Translations under genes and position numbers: made by a program
DNA from: Erythrobacter rubeus
GTDB taxonomy: Bacteria; Pseudomonadota; Alphaproteobacteria; Sphingomonadales; Sphingomonadaceae
Reading direction: 5' to 3'
Assembly: GCF_014705715.1 (NCBI RefSeq)
Contig: NZ_JACXLC010000001.1
Span: forward strand, 478,457-542,456
DNA: 64,000 bases
The notes under the pieces: model-generated
Databases searched by the model: none
Told to the model about the DNA's origin: nothing
The model's input: only the letters and a program-made list of their open reading frames with translations
Part shown: positions 25,981-35,954 of the stretch, in pieces
How the letters are laid out: each line of letters opens with the position of its first letter
How positions within the stretch are numbered: position 1 is the first letter of the stretch

Positions 25981-27353
25981 TGGCGAGCTCAGGCATCACA
26001 AGCAAGGGCCTCGGCTGGCTCGCGATTATCAGGATCGGATTGGTCCAGGCGTCGATCGGCGCGATGGTGATGCTGACAACCACCGTGCTCAACCGGCTGA
26101 TGGTGGTCGAATACGCTCTCGCTGCGGCAATCCCGGCAGGCCTTGTCGGCTGGCATTATGCAGTCCAGTTGTGCCGTCCTTTATGGGGCCACGGATCAGA
26201 CAAAGGCGGAAGCCGCGCTGTCTGGGTTCTAGGCGGGATCGTAGTGCTCGGTCTGGGTGCGATCATGGCCGTGCAGACAACCGTGATGATGAGCGGCAGT
26301 TTCGCGCTGGCCATGGCTGTGGGCGTGATCGCGTACACGCTGATCGGTGTGGGTGTGGGTGCGAGCGGAACCTCGGCGCTGGCGCTCCTGGCCTCCGGCG
26401 TGGCACCGGAACGCCGCGCCGCTGCGGCGGCCGTTACCTGGATCATGATGGTTACGGGTATCGTGGTTTCCGCGATTACCGTCGGCGCGCTTCTGCAGCC
26501 CTATTCTCCTGAGCGGCTGCTCACCGTGGCAACAGGCCTGTTGATGACCTGCGTGGCTATCACCGCGCTGGCCGTGTTCCGGCTGGAGCCGCGCGGCGGC
26601 ATTCAGGCAAACAGTTTCGCCCAGACCGCAAAGGACGGTCCCACGCCGAGTTTCGGAGAAGCCCTGCGCGAAATCCTGCATGAAAAAGCTGCGCGGCGTT
26701 TCACGATCTTCATCTTCGTATCGATGATGGCGTTCAATATGCAGGACCTCATCCTGGAACCCTTTGCTGGCCTCGTCTTCGGGATGACGCCCGGTCAGTC
26801 GACCCAGCTCGGCGGAATGCAAAGCGGCGGGGTGCTGGCGGGGATGATTGTCGCCGGGATAGGCGGCAGCGCTTTTGCCGGGCGGATGCCAATCGAGCTG
26901 CGGCATTGGATCGTTTTCGGCTGCCTCGGTTCTGCGCTCGCGCTCGCCGGGCTTTCTGTGGCTGCCATAGCAGGGCCGGGCTGGCCGCTTGCACCGAATG
27001 TATTCGCGCTCGGGTTCTGTAACGGCCTGTTCGCCGTTGCGGCCATCGGCGCCATGATGGGTCTTGCCGGGTCGGGTCGGAAAACCCGCGAAGGCGTGCG
27101 CATGGGTGTATGGGGCGCAGCGCAGGCGATTGCGTTTGGGCTTGGCGGGCTGATCGGCGCGGTCGGTGTCGACGCCGCGCGCCGCGCGCTCGCCAGTGAC
27201 GGCAGCGCGTTTCAGCTGATTTTCGCCATCGAAGCGGGGCTGTTCGTGCTCGCCGCCGCACTCGCGATCCGCGCCACCAGCGCGGGCGCTCAGCCAGCAC
27301 ATCAAGAAAAGAGGAGCCTGGACACAGCAGGCGAGGGAGAGGTGTTCGCATGA
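25980..27353 (+). CDS. PucC-family MFS transporter (orf428/bch2-type) in bchG-bchP operon
   Basis: This membrane protein of about 457 residues has twelve predicted helices and the PucC-family words IIRIGLVQASIGAMVMLTTT, LNRLMVVEYAL and WGHGSDKGGSRAVW. Homologues encoded between bchG and bchP (orf428 in Rhodobacter) are thought to help pigment delivery or complex assembly; the substrate is not established. A GTG at 25977 directly before the ATG is an alternative start. It ends in an ATGA overlap with bchP. It is a paralogue of LhaA at 12107-13567. Confidence 0.92.
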   Translation: MASSGITSKGLGWLAIIRIGLVQASIGAMVMLTTTVLNRLMVVEYALAAAIPAGLVGWHYAVQLCRPLWGHGSDKGGSRAVWVLGGIVVLGLGAIMAVQTTVMMSGSFALAMAVGVIAYTLIGVGVGASGTSALALLASGVAPERRAAAAAVTWIMMVTGIVVSAITVGALLQPYSPERLLTVATGLLMTCVAITALAVFRLEPRGGIQANSFAQTAKDGPTPSFGEALREILHEKAARRFTIFIFVSMMAFNMQDLILEPFAGLVFGMTPGQSTQLGGMQSGGVLAGMIVAGIGGSAFAGRMPIELRHWIVFGCLGSALALAGLSVAAIAGPGWPLAPNVFALGFCNGLFAVAAIGAMMGLAGSGRKTREGVRMGVWGAAQAIAFGLGGLIGAVGVDAARRALASDGSAFQLIFAIEAGLFVLAAALAIRATSAGAQPAHQEKRSLDTAGEGEVFA

Positions 27354-28546
27354 ACGAGACAATCTATGACGCGGTCGTCGTCGGCGGCGGGCCATGCGGC
27401 GCGACCACCGCGACCGATCTGGCGCTGGCCGGCCATTCCGTCTTGCTGATGGAACGAGGCGGGCGCATCAAGCCGTGCGGCGGCGCGGTCCCACCGCGCA
27501 TGCTCGAAGACTTCGACATTCCGCAAAGCCTGCTGGTCGCGCGCGCACGCTGCGCCCGCATGATCGCGCCGTCCGGGCGCTCGGTCGATATGCCGGTGGG
27601 CGAGATCGGCTATGTCGGCATGGTCGACCGCGACGAATTCGACGAGTGGCTCCGCGAAAGAGCCCGGATGTCCGGCGCCGAGCGGCTTTGCGCGGTCTTC
27701 GAAAAGATCGAGCGTGACGAGCACCCGCACCCGCTGGTGACCTTTCGCCGCAAACGGGGCGGCCCGATCGAACGTGCGCGCGCGCGCTGCGTGATTGGTG
27801 CAGACGGCGCGCGATCGGCGGTCGCGAAACAGTCGCTGCCCGGCGCCGAGCGGGTAAAATGCGTGTTCGCCTATCACGAGATCATCAAGTCACCGGCCAA
27901 TGACAGCGAGGCTTTCGACGGCAATCGCTGCGACGTGTTTTACCAGGGCAAGCTTTCGCCCGATTTCTACGCTTGGGTCTTCCCGCACGGCGAGACGGCC
28001 AGCATCGGCGTGGGCAGCGCGAACAAGGGGTTTTCTCTGCGCGGCGCGGTATCGCAGATGCGCACCGAGCTCGATTTGACACGGTGCGAGACGGTGCGGC
28101 GCGAGGGGGCACCGATCCCGCTGAAGCCGCTCAAGCGCTGGGACAATGGCAAGGACGTGATCGTCGCGGGCGACGCGGCGGGCATCGTCGCGCCGGCATC
28201 GGGCGAGGGCATCTATTACGCCATGACCGGCGGGCGCTATGTCGCCGATGCCGCCAGCGAGTTCCTGAGAACCGGCGAGGCCAAGGCGCTGAAACGCGCG
28301 CGCAGCCGCTTCATGAAAGAGCATGGCCGCGTGTTCTGGATCCTCGGGATCATGCAATATTTCTGGTATTCCAGCGACAAACGCCGCGAGCGGTTCGTGA
28401 CCATGTGCGACGACAAGGATGTGCAGCAGCTCACTTGGCAGGCGTACATGAACAAGAAGCTCGTGCGTAAGAAACCGATGGCGCATGTAAAAATCTTCTT
28501 GAAAGATTGCGCGCACCTCTTGGGAATGCGGGCCGCCACGCGCTAA
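27350..28546 (+). CDS. bchP: Geranylgeranyl diphosphate/bacteriochlorophyll reductase
   Basis: This 398-residue flavoprotein saturates the geranylgeranyl tail to phytyl. The N-terminal FAD fold is VVVGGGPCGATTATDLALAGHSV (seen as GGGPCGA and the following helix). KPCGGAVPPRMLEDF, VIGADGARSAVAKQ and the GDAAGIVAPASGEGIYYAM stretch are typical of the ChlP/BchP group. It overlaps the PucC-like gene by ATGA and precedes tspO by 10 bp. Confidence 0.96.
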   Translation: MNETIYDAVVVGGGPCGATTATDLALAGHSVLLMERGGRIKPCGGAVPPRMLEDFDIPQSLLVARARCARMIAPSGRSVDMPVGEIGYVGMVDRDEFDEWLRERARMSGAERLCAVFEKIERDEHPHPLVTFRRKRGGPIERARARCVIGADGARSAVAKQSLPGAERVKCVFAYHEIIKSPANDSEAFDGNRCDVFYQGKLSPDFYAWVFPHGETASIGVGSANKGFSLRGAVSQMRTELDLTRCETVRREGAPIPLKPLKRWDNGKDVIVAGDAAGIVAPASGEGIYYAMTGGRYVADAASEFLRTGEAKALKRARSRFMKEHGRVFWILGIMQYFWYSSDKRRERFVTMCDDKDVQQLTWQAYMNKKLVRKKPMAHVKIFLKDCAHLLGMRAATR

Positions 28547-28556
28547 GCTTCTTCCC

Positions 28557-29039
28557 ATGAAGGGCAGCTGGTTTCTCACAGTATTCGTCGCGACCATCGC
28601 AGCGGGCTGCGTCGCGGCCTTGGGTGCAACGATTACCGATCTCGGGCCGTGGTATCAGAGCCTGCAAAAACCGGACTGGAACCCGCCCGACGGCATTTTC
28701 CCGATCGTCTGGACGATCATCTATGCGCTGATCTGGATTTCCGGCATCACCGCATGGCGCGCGGCGCCCACCAGCGCGAGCGCCCAATGGGTCATCAGCC
28801 TGTTTGCGCTCAACGGTTTTCTCAACATCACCTGGAGCCTGCTGTTCTTCCGCTTGCAGCGCCCCGATTGGGCCATGATCGAGCTGGTGTTCCTATGGCT
28901 CTCGATTCTCGCGCTGATCGTCTATTGCGGCCGGTTCTCTCGGCTCGCGGCGGCTTTGCTGGTCCCTTACCTGATCTGGGTGGGGATTGCGGGTGCGCTC
29001 AACTGGGCGGTTATCGACCTCAACGGTCCCTTCATTTGA
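28557..29039 (+). CDS. tspO: TspO/MBR family tryptophan-rich sensory protein
   Basis: This 160-residue protein has five predicted membrane helices and a high Trp content. Landmarks are WYQSLQKPDWNPPDGIFPIVW and NGFLNITWSLLFFRLQRPDWA (the classic TspO core). In Rhodobacter, TspO (CrtK) is an outer-membrane porphyrin-related sensor that downregulates photosynthesis genes in oxygen, partly through PpsR. It lies 10 bp after bchP in the same operon. Confidence 0.95.
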   Translation: MKGSWFLTVFVATIAAGCVAALGATITDLGPWYQSLQKPDWNPPDGIFPIVWTIIYALIWISGITAWRAAPTSASAQWVISLFALNGFLNITWSLLFFRLQRPDWAMIELVFLWLSILALIVYCGRFSRLAAALLVPYLIWVGIAGALNWAVIDLNGPFI

Positions 29040-29094
29040 TCGAGTACTGGACTGTCCCGGCGCTTGATGAGCACGTCGGCCCGGCAGAACTCAA

Positions 29095-29352
29095 ATGATG
29101 GACTGGTTCCTGCAATCGGGGCACGCGGCGGATATGATCCTGCTGGTCTTGGCATTAGAAGCGGTGTGGCTCCGGCTGCGCAATTGGCGCTGGGCGGAGA
29201 TTGCCGGGCTGCTTGGACCGGCGGTGCTGCTCGTACTCGGTCTGCGCGCAGCGCTGGTCGGTGCGGAGTGGTACTGGATCGCAGCGCCGCTCGCGCTGTC
29301 GCTACCGCTGCACCTCTTCGATCTGCGTATGCGGATGAAAGCTCGGCGCTGA
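29095..29352 (+). CDS. Small membrane protein downstream of tspO
   Basis: This 85-residue protein has about three hydrophobic segments (HAADMILLVLALEAVWLRL, IAGLLGPAVLLVLGLRAALV, YWIAAPLALSLPLHL) and a basic C-terminus (RMRMKARR). It starts 55 bp after tspO with a double ATG and only a weak ribosome site. A terminator follows, so it appears to be the last gene of the bchG operon. No function is recognised. Confidence 0.65.
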   Translation: MMDWFLQSGHAADMILLVLALEAVWLRLRNWRWAEIAGLLGPAVLLVLGLRAALVGAEWYWIAAPLALSLPLHLFDLRMRMKARR

Positions 29353-29414
29353 AGCACAGGCAGGCCCGCGGTCCCCAGCGCCGCGGCACATTTTCCGTTA
29401 AACTACACAAACAG

Positions 29415-29449
29415 AAAGCCCGGCGCCGCATCACACGGGCCGGGCTTTT
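29415..29449. terminator. Terminator closing the bchG-tspO operon
   Basis: AAAGCCCGG at 29415-29423 and CCGGGCTTTT at 29440-29449 form a 9-bp stem with a 16-nt loop, followed by TCTCT on the plus strand. The A-run on the left lets it also act on the minus-strand puf transcript. Confidence 0.82.
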
Positions 29450-29461
29450 CTCTATGCCGAC

Positions 29462-29496
29462 GGGTAGAGCGTATCGCCGTGGCTAAAGCTCTACCC
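29462..29496 (-). terminator. Stem-loop just downstream of pufM
   Basis: GGGTAGAGC (29462-29470) and GCTCTACCC (29488-29496) form a perfect 9-bp stem with a 17-nt loop, 12 bp past the pufM stop. It lacks a T-run directly after it, so it may protect the 3' end of the puf mRNA, with the hairpin at 29415-29449 acting as the true stop. Confidence 0.6.
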
Positions 29497-29507
29497 TCTC
29501 AGGCGCG

Positions 29508-30431
29508 TCACTTGGGAGCGTAATAGTGCTCCTGCGCCCATACATACCAGTTATCGACCACCGTTCCGGTCAGCAGGATGCCGATACCGCCGGTGAACGT
29601 CGTCAGCACCGCGAACCACCAGGCCCAGCGGTGGATCGATTCCATCGTTGCGTTGAAGCCCATGGTCCAGCGCCAGAACAGGCCGGCCCGTTCCGATGCT
29701 GTGCCGCGGTCGGTGATCTGCTCGATCTCCCGCTCGCCGCCATAGCGTCCGACCGCGAGGATTGTCGCGCCGTGCATCGCGAAGAGGACCGCGGAGCCAT
29801 AGAGGAACACGATCGAAAGCGCGTGGAACGGGTTATAGAACAGGTTGCCGTGGATCAGCGAGAAGTTGTTGGTCCAATCGAGGTGCGAGAACACGCCGTA
29901 AGGAACCGCCTCGGCCCAGCTGCCCAGCAGAAGTGGGCGGATGAAGCCCAGCACTAGAAACAGCCAGATCGCGCTCGCGAAGGCCCACGGAATGTGCATC
30001 CCCATGCCCAGCATTTTCGCCCGGCGATAGGTCCGCGCCCACCAGGCGAGCACCGATATCGTCAGAAACGCGCCGGTGAGGATGAACCACCCGCCTTCGT
30101 TAAGAGGCACGAACGGGCTGAACCCATATTCGGGGCCGGGCGGATCGAGCGATAGCCAGAACAGCTCTCGCATGAATGTCTGCGGGCTCCAGCCTGCTTC
30201 GGCCCAGAAATTAAGGCCGATGATCATGATCGCGGCGGCACCGAAAGCCAGCGAGATCACGCCCAGCGTGCCCAGATAGATCGGGCCGAACTGTGCCTGT
30301 CCGATCTTGCCCATCCAGTAATTGTACCCGGTGGAAGGGATGCGGATGTCTTCGCCCGGAGGGAGCGGTACGCCCATTTCGGGCGGACCCTTTACCTGCA
30401 CCTGTGTGAAGATGTTTTGATAGGTAGCCAT
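29508..30431 (-). CDS. pufM: Photosynthetic reaction centre M subunit
   Basis: This 307-residue protein has five membrane helices and binds the special pair, accessory pigments and QA. Landmarks are [44 protein letters not shown], and [25 protein letters not shown] with the His ligands of the special pair and the non-haem iron. The start [16 protein letters not shown] is used; the longer frame overlaps pufL. No pufC follows, so a tetrahaem cytochrome subunit is absent from this operon. Confidence 0.98.
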   Translation of the reverse strand: MATYQNIFTQVQVKGPPEMGVPLPPGEDIRIPSTGYNYWMGKIGQAQFGPIYLGTLGVISLAFGAAAIMIIGLNFWAEAGWSPQTFMRELFWLSLDPPGPEYGFSPFVPLNEGGWFILTGAFLTISVLAWWARTYRRAKMLGMGMHIPWAFASAIWLFLVLGFIRPLLLGSWAEAVPYGVFSHLDWTNNFSLIHGNLFYNPFHALSIVFLYGSAVLFAMHGATILAVGRYGGEREIEQITDRGTASERAGLFWRWTMGFNATMESIHRWAWWFAVLTTFTGGIGILLTGTVVDNWYVWAQEHYYAPK

Positions 30432-30432
30432 A

Positions 30433-31269
30433 TCAGATCGGCCCTCCTTCCCAGATTGGGATCTTTCTCCAGAAATCCCAGAATTCCGGCCAGCTGCCGA
30501 CATAAAGGGTTCCCGAGATCACGATGCAGATGGCGCTCCAGAACCCTGCGTTAAGCGCAAGGAACAGGCCCACCCGGTGAATGCCGAGTGTGCCGACCGA
30601 ATAGCCGATGAAATCGCGGAAATAGGTGTCTTCGTATTCCGGCGTTTTCACGTCGGTCCCGTCGCTTGGGTTGACGGCCGAAAGCACAAGTCCGCCGTGC
30701 AGCGCGAGGGCGAGGCAGTTCGTGAAGAAGAACGTGATCGCCAGCATGTGCACCGGATTGTAATGGAAGTTCGCATACATGTATCCGGTGTTCGACACCC
30801 AATCGAGGTGCGACCAGATACCGTAGGGAAACCCGTGATACCACGCGCCCATCCAGACCGGGCGAATGACGACCAGCGTGAAATAGGCGAAGACAGCGAA
30901 GCTGAACGCAATCGGGATGTGTAAACTCATGCCCAGCTTGCGAGAGATTTCCGCTTGCCTGAGTACCCACGAAGAGAATGCGACGATCGCGCAGGCCGTG
31001 ATGACCTGCCAATAGCCGCCTTCCGATAGCGGAGCGAGGCCGAGGCCATACGATTCCGCCGGTGGCTGAATGTCGATCAGCCAAGGGTTCAAGGTCGGAC
31101 CTTCGATGGCCGCAGCAAAAATCAGCATCGTTCCAAGAAGCGCGCTGATTGCCACCAAGACCCCAAAGAATCCGACATAAAACGGCCCGACCCAGAAATC
31201 GAAGAGGTCACCGCCGATCAATGTTCCACCGCGCACGCGGTATTTCCGCTCGAAACTAAGGAGCGCCAT
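30433..31269 (-). CDS. pufL: Photosynthetic reaction centre L subunit
   Basis: This 278-residue protein has five membrane helices. It begins with [34 protein letters not shown] (conserved words) and contains [45 protein letters not shown] carries the special-pair and iron His ligands. It ends one base before the pufM start. It is separated from pufA by a 97-bp gap containing two hairpins. Confidence 0.98.
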   Translation of the reverse strand: MALLSFERKYRVRGGTLIGGDLFDFWVGPFYVGFFGVLVAISALLGTMLIFAAAIEGPTLNPWLIDIQPPAESYGLGLAPLSEGGYWQVITACAIVAFSSWVLRQAEISRKLGMSLHIPIAFSFAVFAYFTLVVIRPVWMGAWYHGFPYGIWSHLDWVSNTGYMYANFHYNPVHMLAITFFFTNCLALALHGGLVLSAVNPSDGTDVKTPEYEDTYFRDFIGYSVGTLGIHRVGLFLALNAGFWSAICIVISGTLYVGSWPEFWDFWRKIPIWEGGPI

Positions 31270-31281
31270 AGGTCCATCCTT

Positions 31282-31345
31282 CCCGCCTGATGGCGGGCTT
31301 TGTTGTTTTACCGAAAGAAGTAGGAGGCAGGCAGGCGAACCTGCC
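31282..31345 (-). promoter_or_regulatory. pufA-pufL intercistronic stem-loops
   Basis: Two hairpins lie in the 97-bp gap. One is CCCGCC-N4-GGCGGG (31282-31297). The other is GGCAGG-CGAA-CCTGCC (31330-31345), read as a UUCG-looped stem in the minus-strand mRNA. In Rhodobacter, hairpins at this position stabilise the 3' end of pufBA mRNA and set the high LH1:RC ratio. The same role is inferred here. Confidence 0.75.
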
Positions 31346-31366
31346 CCCTCGCATCTTTAGTGGCCG

Positions 31367-31561
31367 CTATAGAGCTACCGGCGCTTCCGATGATTCAATC
31401 ACAGCGGTCGCGGTCGGATTGCCAGTGGTCGAGTTATCGAGCCAGTTGTAGCGATCCGTGCTGAGCAGGATGAAGTGAATCGAAAAGGCCAGAACAGCCA
31501 GGCCGACGTGCAGAGCCACGAGAACGCGGCGGACGTCGAAATGAAGCCAAATACTCCACAT
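31367..31561 (-). CDS. pufA: Light-harvesting 1 alpha chain
   Basis: This 64-residue single-pass protein reads [20 protein letters not shown] and onwards. The BChl-ligating His is in [18 protein letters not shown] (ALHVG), and an aromatic C-terminal segment (YNWLDN) follows. It builds the LH1 ring around the reaction centre with pufB. AAGGAA lies seven bases upstream of the ATG. The 86-bp gap to pufB is longer than in Rhodobacter. Confidence 0.96.
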   Translation of the reverse strand: MWSIWLHFDVRRVLVALHVGLAVLAFSIHFILLSTDRYNWLDNSTTGNPTATAVIESSEAPVAL

Positions 31562-31647
31562 GATGAAATTCCTTTGAGATTTTCAGTTGCGTATTTCAGC
31601 CACGACCCGCGGATCTTTCCCCGGTCCATGACGGAGCAAGCGGAGGA

Positions 31648-31800
31648 TTAAATTGGGAACCAGGGCTTATCGAACCACACGAGTGCGTGTGCCACGACAG
31701 CGATCGCCACGTACAACGTGAACGTGCCCATAAACCCTTTGTGGATCTCCTTTGCCTCTTCAGGCGTCAGGTGAGTCCCAATGCGTTCAGGATCATTCAT
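31648..31800 (-). CDS. pufB: Light-harvesting 1 beta chain
   Basis: This 50-residue protein begins MNDPERIGTHLTPEEAKEIH and continues with FMGTFTLYVAIAVVAHALVW and FDKPWFPI. The conserved His ligand (VAHALVW) and the aromatic WFDKPWFP tail are diagnostic of LH1 beta. The ATG has GGAG upstream. It is the first puf gene here and lies 141 bp after bchZ. Confidence 0.95.
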   Translation of the reverse strand: MNDPERIGTHLTPEEAKEIHKGFMGTFTLYVAIAVVAHALVWFDKPWFPI

Positions 31801-31941
31801 AGAAATGTCTCCGTATCAGTTGGTTGGAGTGAAGGCCGAAGCCTCCGTCGGCATCCCCGCGTGATCCCCCACGTGGATTTGGTGTGCCCCGGATAAGGGC
31901 AATCTGGATGCCGGGCGCGGCGAAGGTGACTGCATGACAGG

Positions 31942-33423
31942 TCATACGGTCTCTCCCTCGAGCTGCGCCCCTTGATTCTGGCCAGAAAAATGTTTGTCGA
32001 GGCAGTCGGGCGTGACTGCACTTTGGCCGCGCATGCGCGCGGTGCGTTCGGCCGCGTCGCGAAGGCGTTTCGCGGCGGAAATGCGGATGAGGACGGGCTG
32101 CGCTTCGACGAGGGTGTCGAGCCTGACTTTAGCTGCTTCCTCCCAGGAAACTTCAGTTTCGCTGCGGGCAGGGGTCGCCTCTACCTTGTCCATTTCGGTG
32201 CCGAGCGGCAGGATGTGGAATAGCGCATCGAACAGCGCATTGCAGACCTCCTGCACGATGTAGGTCGCGCCGGAATAGCCCATGAAGGGTGTTCCAGTAT
32301 GCCGCCGGATCGCCGCCCCTGGAAAGCTTGCCGGGATGAAGGTGCCGGTCGGTCCGAAACCGCTCGGGCATTCGGCGAGATACATGCGTTCGTTGTAGCT
32401 GCCGAACAGCACCATCGGCGGGTTCGCGTGAATGGCTGCGCGCACATCCTCGTTTTTTGGTTTCACGCCCGCTTCGCGCGAAAATGCAAAAGCGCAGGGC
32501 AGCCCCATGTCCTCTTCGAGGAAGTGCCGCATACCGCGGGCATAGGTGCCGTTGGCGACTATCCCGAAACTGGCCGTGCCGAAGAAGTCCTGAGTGACCG
32601 AGCGCCACAGGTCCCACAGCGGCTTGATCGTGGTGTGCTTCTCGCGCTCGATGAACGGTTCGGGGTCGAGTCCGAGTTCCTCGCCAAGCGCACGCAGGAA
32701 TCTTGTGGTGCTGGAGAGCCCAAGAGGTGCCTGGAAATAGGGTCTCTCCAGCACTTCGCAGAGGTTGCGGCCGAACTCGCGGTACATGCAGACATTGGCG
32801 TCTGCAGTGCCGAGCTGGCGTATGTCGGCGAGGTGGCAGCCGAGCGGGAAAACGACGCCGACTTCCGCGCCGATCCCCTCGACGAGGCGGCGGATTTCGG
32901 CGAGGTCGGACGGCATGTTGAACATGCCGTAGCTCGGGCCGATGATGTTGACCTTGGGCTTTTCGCCTTCCTTGCGCTCTTTGGGTTTGGGCGCTTTTTT
33001 CGGGCCGAATTCGGTCCAGAGCCACGTCAGCGCGCGGTCCGCGCTTTCCCACTGGTCTTCGTCAATGGTGCGCGGCAGGAACCGCTTGATGTTCGTGCCT
33101 TCCGGGGTGACGCCGCCGCCGATCATTTCGGCGATCGATCCGGTGACGACCACGGCAGGCAGCTCCGGATCGAGCGTTTCCCAGGCGCGTTTCATCGCGC
33201 CTTCGGTGCCGGTCTTGCCGAGCTCTTCCTCGCCCAGGCCGGTGACGACGATGGGCAGCTCATGCGGGGGCAGGGCGTCGGTGTAGTGCAGCACGCTGGT
33301 CACCGGCAGGTTCTCGCAGCCGACCGGGCCATCAATGATGACCTGTAGGCCCTTCACCGCCGTGAAGACATAGGTTGCGCCCCAATATCCGCCGGCACGG
33401 TCATGATCGAGGACCAAGGTCAT
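31942..33423 (-). CDS. bchZ: Chlorophyllide a reductase (COR) subunit Z
   Basis: This 493-residue NifK-like subunit of the chlorophyllide reductase reduces ring B (C7=C8). It starts [20 protein letters not shown], which overlaps the bchY stop by ATGA; the longer frame upstream is rejected. Conserved words are [40 protein letters not shown] and [20 protein letters not shown], with Cys ligands in GCENL. It acts with BchX and BchY. Confidence 0.96.
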   Translation of the reverse strand: MTLVLDHDRAGGYWGATYVFTAVKGLQVIIDGPVGCENLPVTSVLHYTDALPPHELPIVVTGLGEEELGKTGTEGAMKRAWETLDPELPAVVVTGSIAEMIGGGVTPEGTNIKRFLPRTIDEDQWESADRALTWLWTEFGPKKAPKPKERKEGEKPKVNIIGPSYGMFNMPSDLAEIRRLVEGIGAEVGVVFPLGCHLADIRQLGTADANVCMYREFGRNLCEVLERPYFQAPLGLSSTTRFLRALGEELGLDPEPFIEREKHTTIKPLWDLWRSVTQDFFGTASFGIVANGTYARGMRHFLEEDMGLPCAFAFSREAGVKPKNEDVRAAIHANPPMVLFGSYNERMYLAECPSGFGPTGTFIPASFPGAAIRRHTGTPFMGYSGATYIVQEVCNALFDALFHILPLGTEMDKVEATPARSETEVSWEEAAKVRLDTLVEAQPVLIRISAAKRLRDAAERTARMRGQSAVTPDCLDKHFSGQNQGAQLEGETV

Positions 33424-34964
33424 GTGCCCACCGCCTCGGACGCCTTGCGCGCCGCTTCGTTGAGAGCCGCGTATTTCTTGCGGAATTTGGGCCGGTCGAC
33501 AGGCGTGTCTTCCCATACGCCTGCCGCATGATCGTCGCCGACGCCTTCGAAGAAATCGCGCATCGTGTCGAAGCGCTCCTTGTTGGCCATCGCCGCGTTG
33601 ACGACCTGCGCGAGACTGCCTGCGCCTGCGGGCCCCATCAACGGACGCGCCGAGATCAGATTCGTGAAGTACAGCGCGGGAATGCCCTTGGCCTTTGCAT
33701 GCTGGACCACCGGAGTGGTGCCGATGGCGAGATCGGGACTGAATTCGTCGACAGCCGCAATGTCCTCTTCAAGGCTGGCGCGGTAATTGACCTTCACGCC
33801 GACCTCTTCGAGCCATTGCCGGTCCAAGTCCGACCACAACGTTGCCGGACAAGCGCTGCCGACATAGCGCACATCCGCGCCGCTTTCGATCAGCAGGCGG
33901 GCCACGAGCAATTCCGATCCCTCATATCCGGATACGGTGATCCGGCCCTTGATCGGATTGGCGGCCAGTGCCTGTTTGATCGCGCCAGCCATGGCGTTCT
34001 TGACCCCGTCGACTTTCGCCTGCGGGATGCCGAGTTCGTCGCGTACGCCCTGCAGCCATGCGACGGTGCCATCGCCGCCGACGGGTGCGGAGCCGATGAT
34101 CGGGCGCCCGGCCGCTTCGAATTCGCGGATGCTGGCGGTGTAGAACGGATGGATCGCAGCGACGAGCGAGCAATCGAGCGCGGAATAAAGCTCGCGCCAT
34201 TCGCGCGTCGGGACAACGGGACCTGCGGCGAGGCCAAGCGGTTCGAGCATCTGCCCGATCACGACCGGGTCTGCCGGGAACATTTCCCCGAGCAGCGCGA
34301 CGGTCGGTTTGTCCGAGCGCTCCTTCGGCGCGGCGACGGGGCCCTGCTCAACCTCGGTGCGGGCATATTGCAGCATCGCGCCGGCGAGGACGTCCTTCGC
34401 CTCGGCATGGGTGGGAATGCCGAAGCCGGGCACATCGATGCCGATGATGCGCACACCGTTGATTTGCTTCTTGAGCAGACGCAGCGGCACGCCGCTGGCG
34501 GTCGGCACGCAGAGGTTGGTGACGACGATCGCGTCGTATTGTTCTGGATCGGCGAGGTCTTCGACCGCTTCCTTGATATCCTCGAACAGCTTCCCGGTGA
34601 CGAGCGTTTCGGATGAGAACGGCACGTATCCGACCGTTCGCCGCGCCCCGTAGAAATGCGAGGTGAAAGTGAGGCCGTAAACGCAGCACGCGCTGCCCGA
34701 CAGCACGGTCGCAGTGCGTTTCATCCGCAGCCCTACTCGGAGCGACCCGAAGGCAGGGCACATGCTTTGCGGTTGGTCGTGCGGACCCCGCTCGGGATCG
34801 ACGGGATAGTCCGCGGCATACTGATCGAGGATTTCGCTCTTGCCCGCAGCGCGGGCGGCCTCTTGCATCCGGTCCTTGCCTCCATGGCAGCCATCACCGC
34901 TGCCGGAATCGAGCTCGATCCGGTCGGGGGTGCGTTCAGCGTCAGAGGCAGAGAAATCCGTCAA
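33420..34964 (-). CDS. bchY: Chlorophyllide a reductase (COR) subunit Y
   Basis: This 514-residue NifD-like subunit carries the family N-terminal word [27 protein letters not shown] and [20 protein letters not shown], including the cluster Cys residues. The start is a TTG directly after the bchX stop. It is preferred over a later ATG because GCHGG lies upstream of that ATG. It overlaps bchZ by ATGA. Confidence 0.96.
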   Translation of the reverse strand: MTDFSASDAERTPDRIELDSGSGDGCHGGKDRMQEAARAAGKSEILDQYAADYPVDPERGPHDQPQSMCPAFGSLRVGLRMKRTATVLSGSACCVYGLTFTSHFYGARRTVGYVPFSSETLVTGKLFEDIKEAVEDLADPEQYDAIVVTNLCVPTASGVPLRLLKKQINGVRIIGIDVPGFGIPTHAEAKDVLAGAMLQYARTEVEQGPVAAPKERSDKPTVALLGEMFPADPVVIGQMLEPLGLAAGPVVPTREWRELYSALDCSLVAAIHPFYTASIREFEAAGRPIIGSAPVGGDGTVAWLQGVRDELGIPQAKVDGVKNAMAGAIKQALAANPIKGRITVSGYEGSELLVARLLIESGADVRYVGSACPATLWSDLDRQWLEEVGVKVNYRASLEEDIAAVDEFSPDLAIGTTPVVQHAKAKGIPALYFTNLISARPLMGPAGAGSLAQVVNAAMANKERFDTMRDFFEGVGDDHAAGVWEDTPVDRPKFRKKYAALNEAARKASEAVGT

Positions 34965-35954
34965 TCAGACCTCGTCGTAGATCACTTCAAGCGATGGTTT
35001 CTGTTCGAAAACGCCGCCGCGCATGTCGGCCTGGGTGGCTGGGATCAGTTCGACATTCCCGCCGGTATCTTCGGGCGAGAACAGGTCGAGAAGGCCATCC
35101 TGGTCGAGGGGGGTGGGCTGGCGCGGCGGCGCCTCTGCGACATTGGTGGCGAGCTCTTCGAACAGGCTTCCCCATTCGCCGCCCGGCTTTCCGATGATCT
35201 GGTAGTTGGCGCTCTTGCGCCGGATGTCCTCGTCGGCCGGGATGGCCGTAAGCACCGGGATATCCACCGCCTCGGCAAAGGCTTGCGCTTCGCCCGTGCC
35301 GTCGTCCTTGTTCACGATCATGCCGGCAACCCCGACATTGCCGCCCATTTTGCGGAAGTATTCGACCGCGTGGCAGACATTGTTAGCTACGTAGAGCGAT
35401 TGCAGGTCGTTCGATCCGACCACGATCACTTTCTGGCACATGTCGCGTGCAATCGGCAGGCCGAACCCGCCGCATACCACGTCACCTAGGAAATCGAGCA
35501 GGACGTAGTCGAAGCCCCATTCGTGGAAGCCAAGCTTTTCGAGCAGTTCGAAGCCGTGGATGATGCCGCGCCCGCCGCAGCCGCGACCGACTTCGGGTCC
35601 GCCCAGCTCCATCGCGAACACGCCGTCACGCTGGAAGCAGACGTCTTCAATCGTGACTTCCTCGCCTGCGAGCTTCTTCTTCGAGGAGGTTTCGATAATG
35701 GTGGGGCAGGATTTGCCGCCGAACAGCAGGCTAGTCGTGTCCGATTTCGGATCGCAGCCAATCAGCAGCACGCGCTTGCCCTGCTGCGCCATCATGTAGC
35801 TGAGATTGGAAAGCGCAAAGCTCTTGCCCGAACCACCCTTGCCGTAAATTGCGATGACCTTCGTTTCGCTGGTCACTTCGCCGGTGTGGACGGGATCGGG
35901 CTCCTGCGACGCTTCTTCGCGCAGGCTTTCTGTGTGGACGTCCAGCATGGTCAT
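34965..35954 (-). CDS. bchX: Chlorophyllide a reductase (COR) iron protein BchX
   Basis: This 329-residue NifH-like ATPase has a P-loop, [20 protein letters not shown], near residues 34-53. The [4Fe-4S] ligands are in [10 protein letters not shown] and [14 protein letters not shown]. It delivers electrons to BchYZ. The start [10 protein letters not shown] at 35954 overlaps the bchC stop by ATGA. A second in-frame ATG at 35948 is possible; the long upstream frame is rejected. Confidence 0.96.
   Translation of the reverse strand: MTMLDVHTESLREEASQEPDPVHTGEVTSETKVIAIYGKGGSGKSFALSNLSYMMAQQGKRVLLIGCDPKSDTTSLLFGGKSCPTIIETSSKKKLAGEEVTIEDVCFQRDGVFAMELGGPEVGRGCGGRGIIHGFELLEKLGFHEWGFDYVLLDFLGDVVCGGFGLPIARDMCQKVIVVGSNDLQSLYVANNVCHAVEYFRKMGGNVGVAGMIVNKDDGTGEAQAFAEAVDIPVLTAIPADEDIRRKSANYQIIGKPGGEWGSLFEELATNVAEAPPRQPTPLDQDGLLDLFSPEDTGGNVELIPATQADMRGGVFEQKPSLEVIYDEV

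Noticed and set aside
29508-31800. pufC and pufQ in the puf operon
   Set aside because: No frame after pufM encodes haem motifs (a hairpin and a terminator follow), and the region between bchZ and pufB has no PufQ-like membrane protein.
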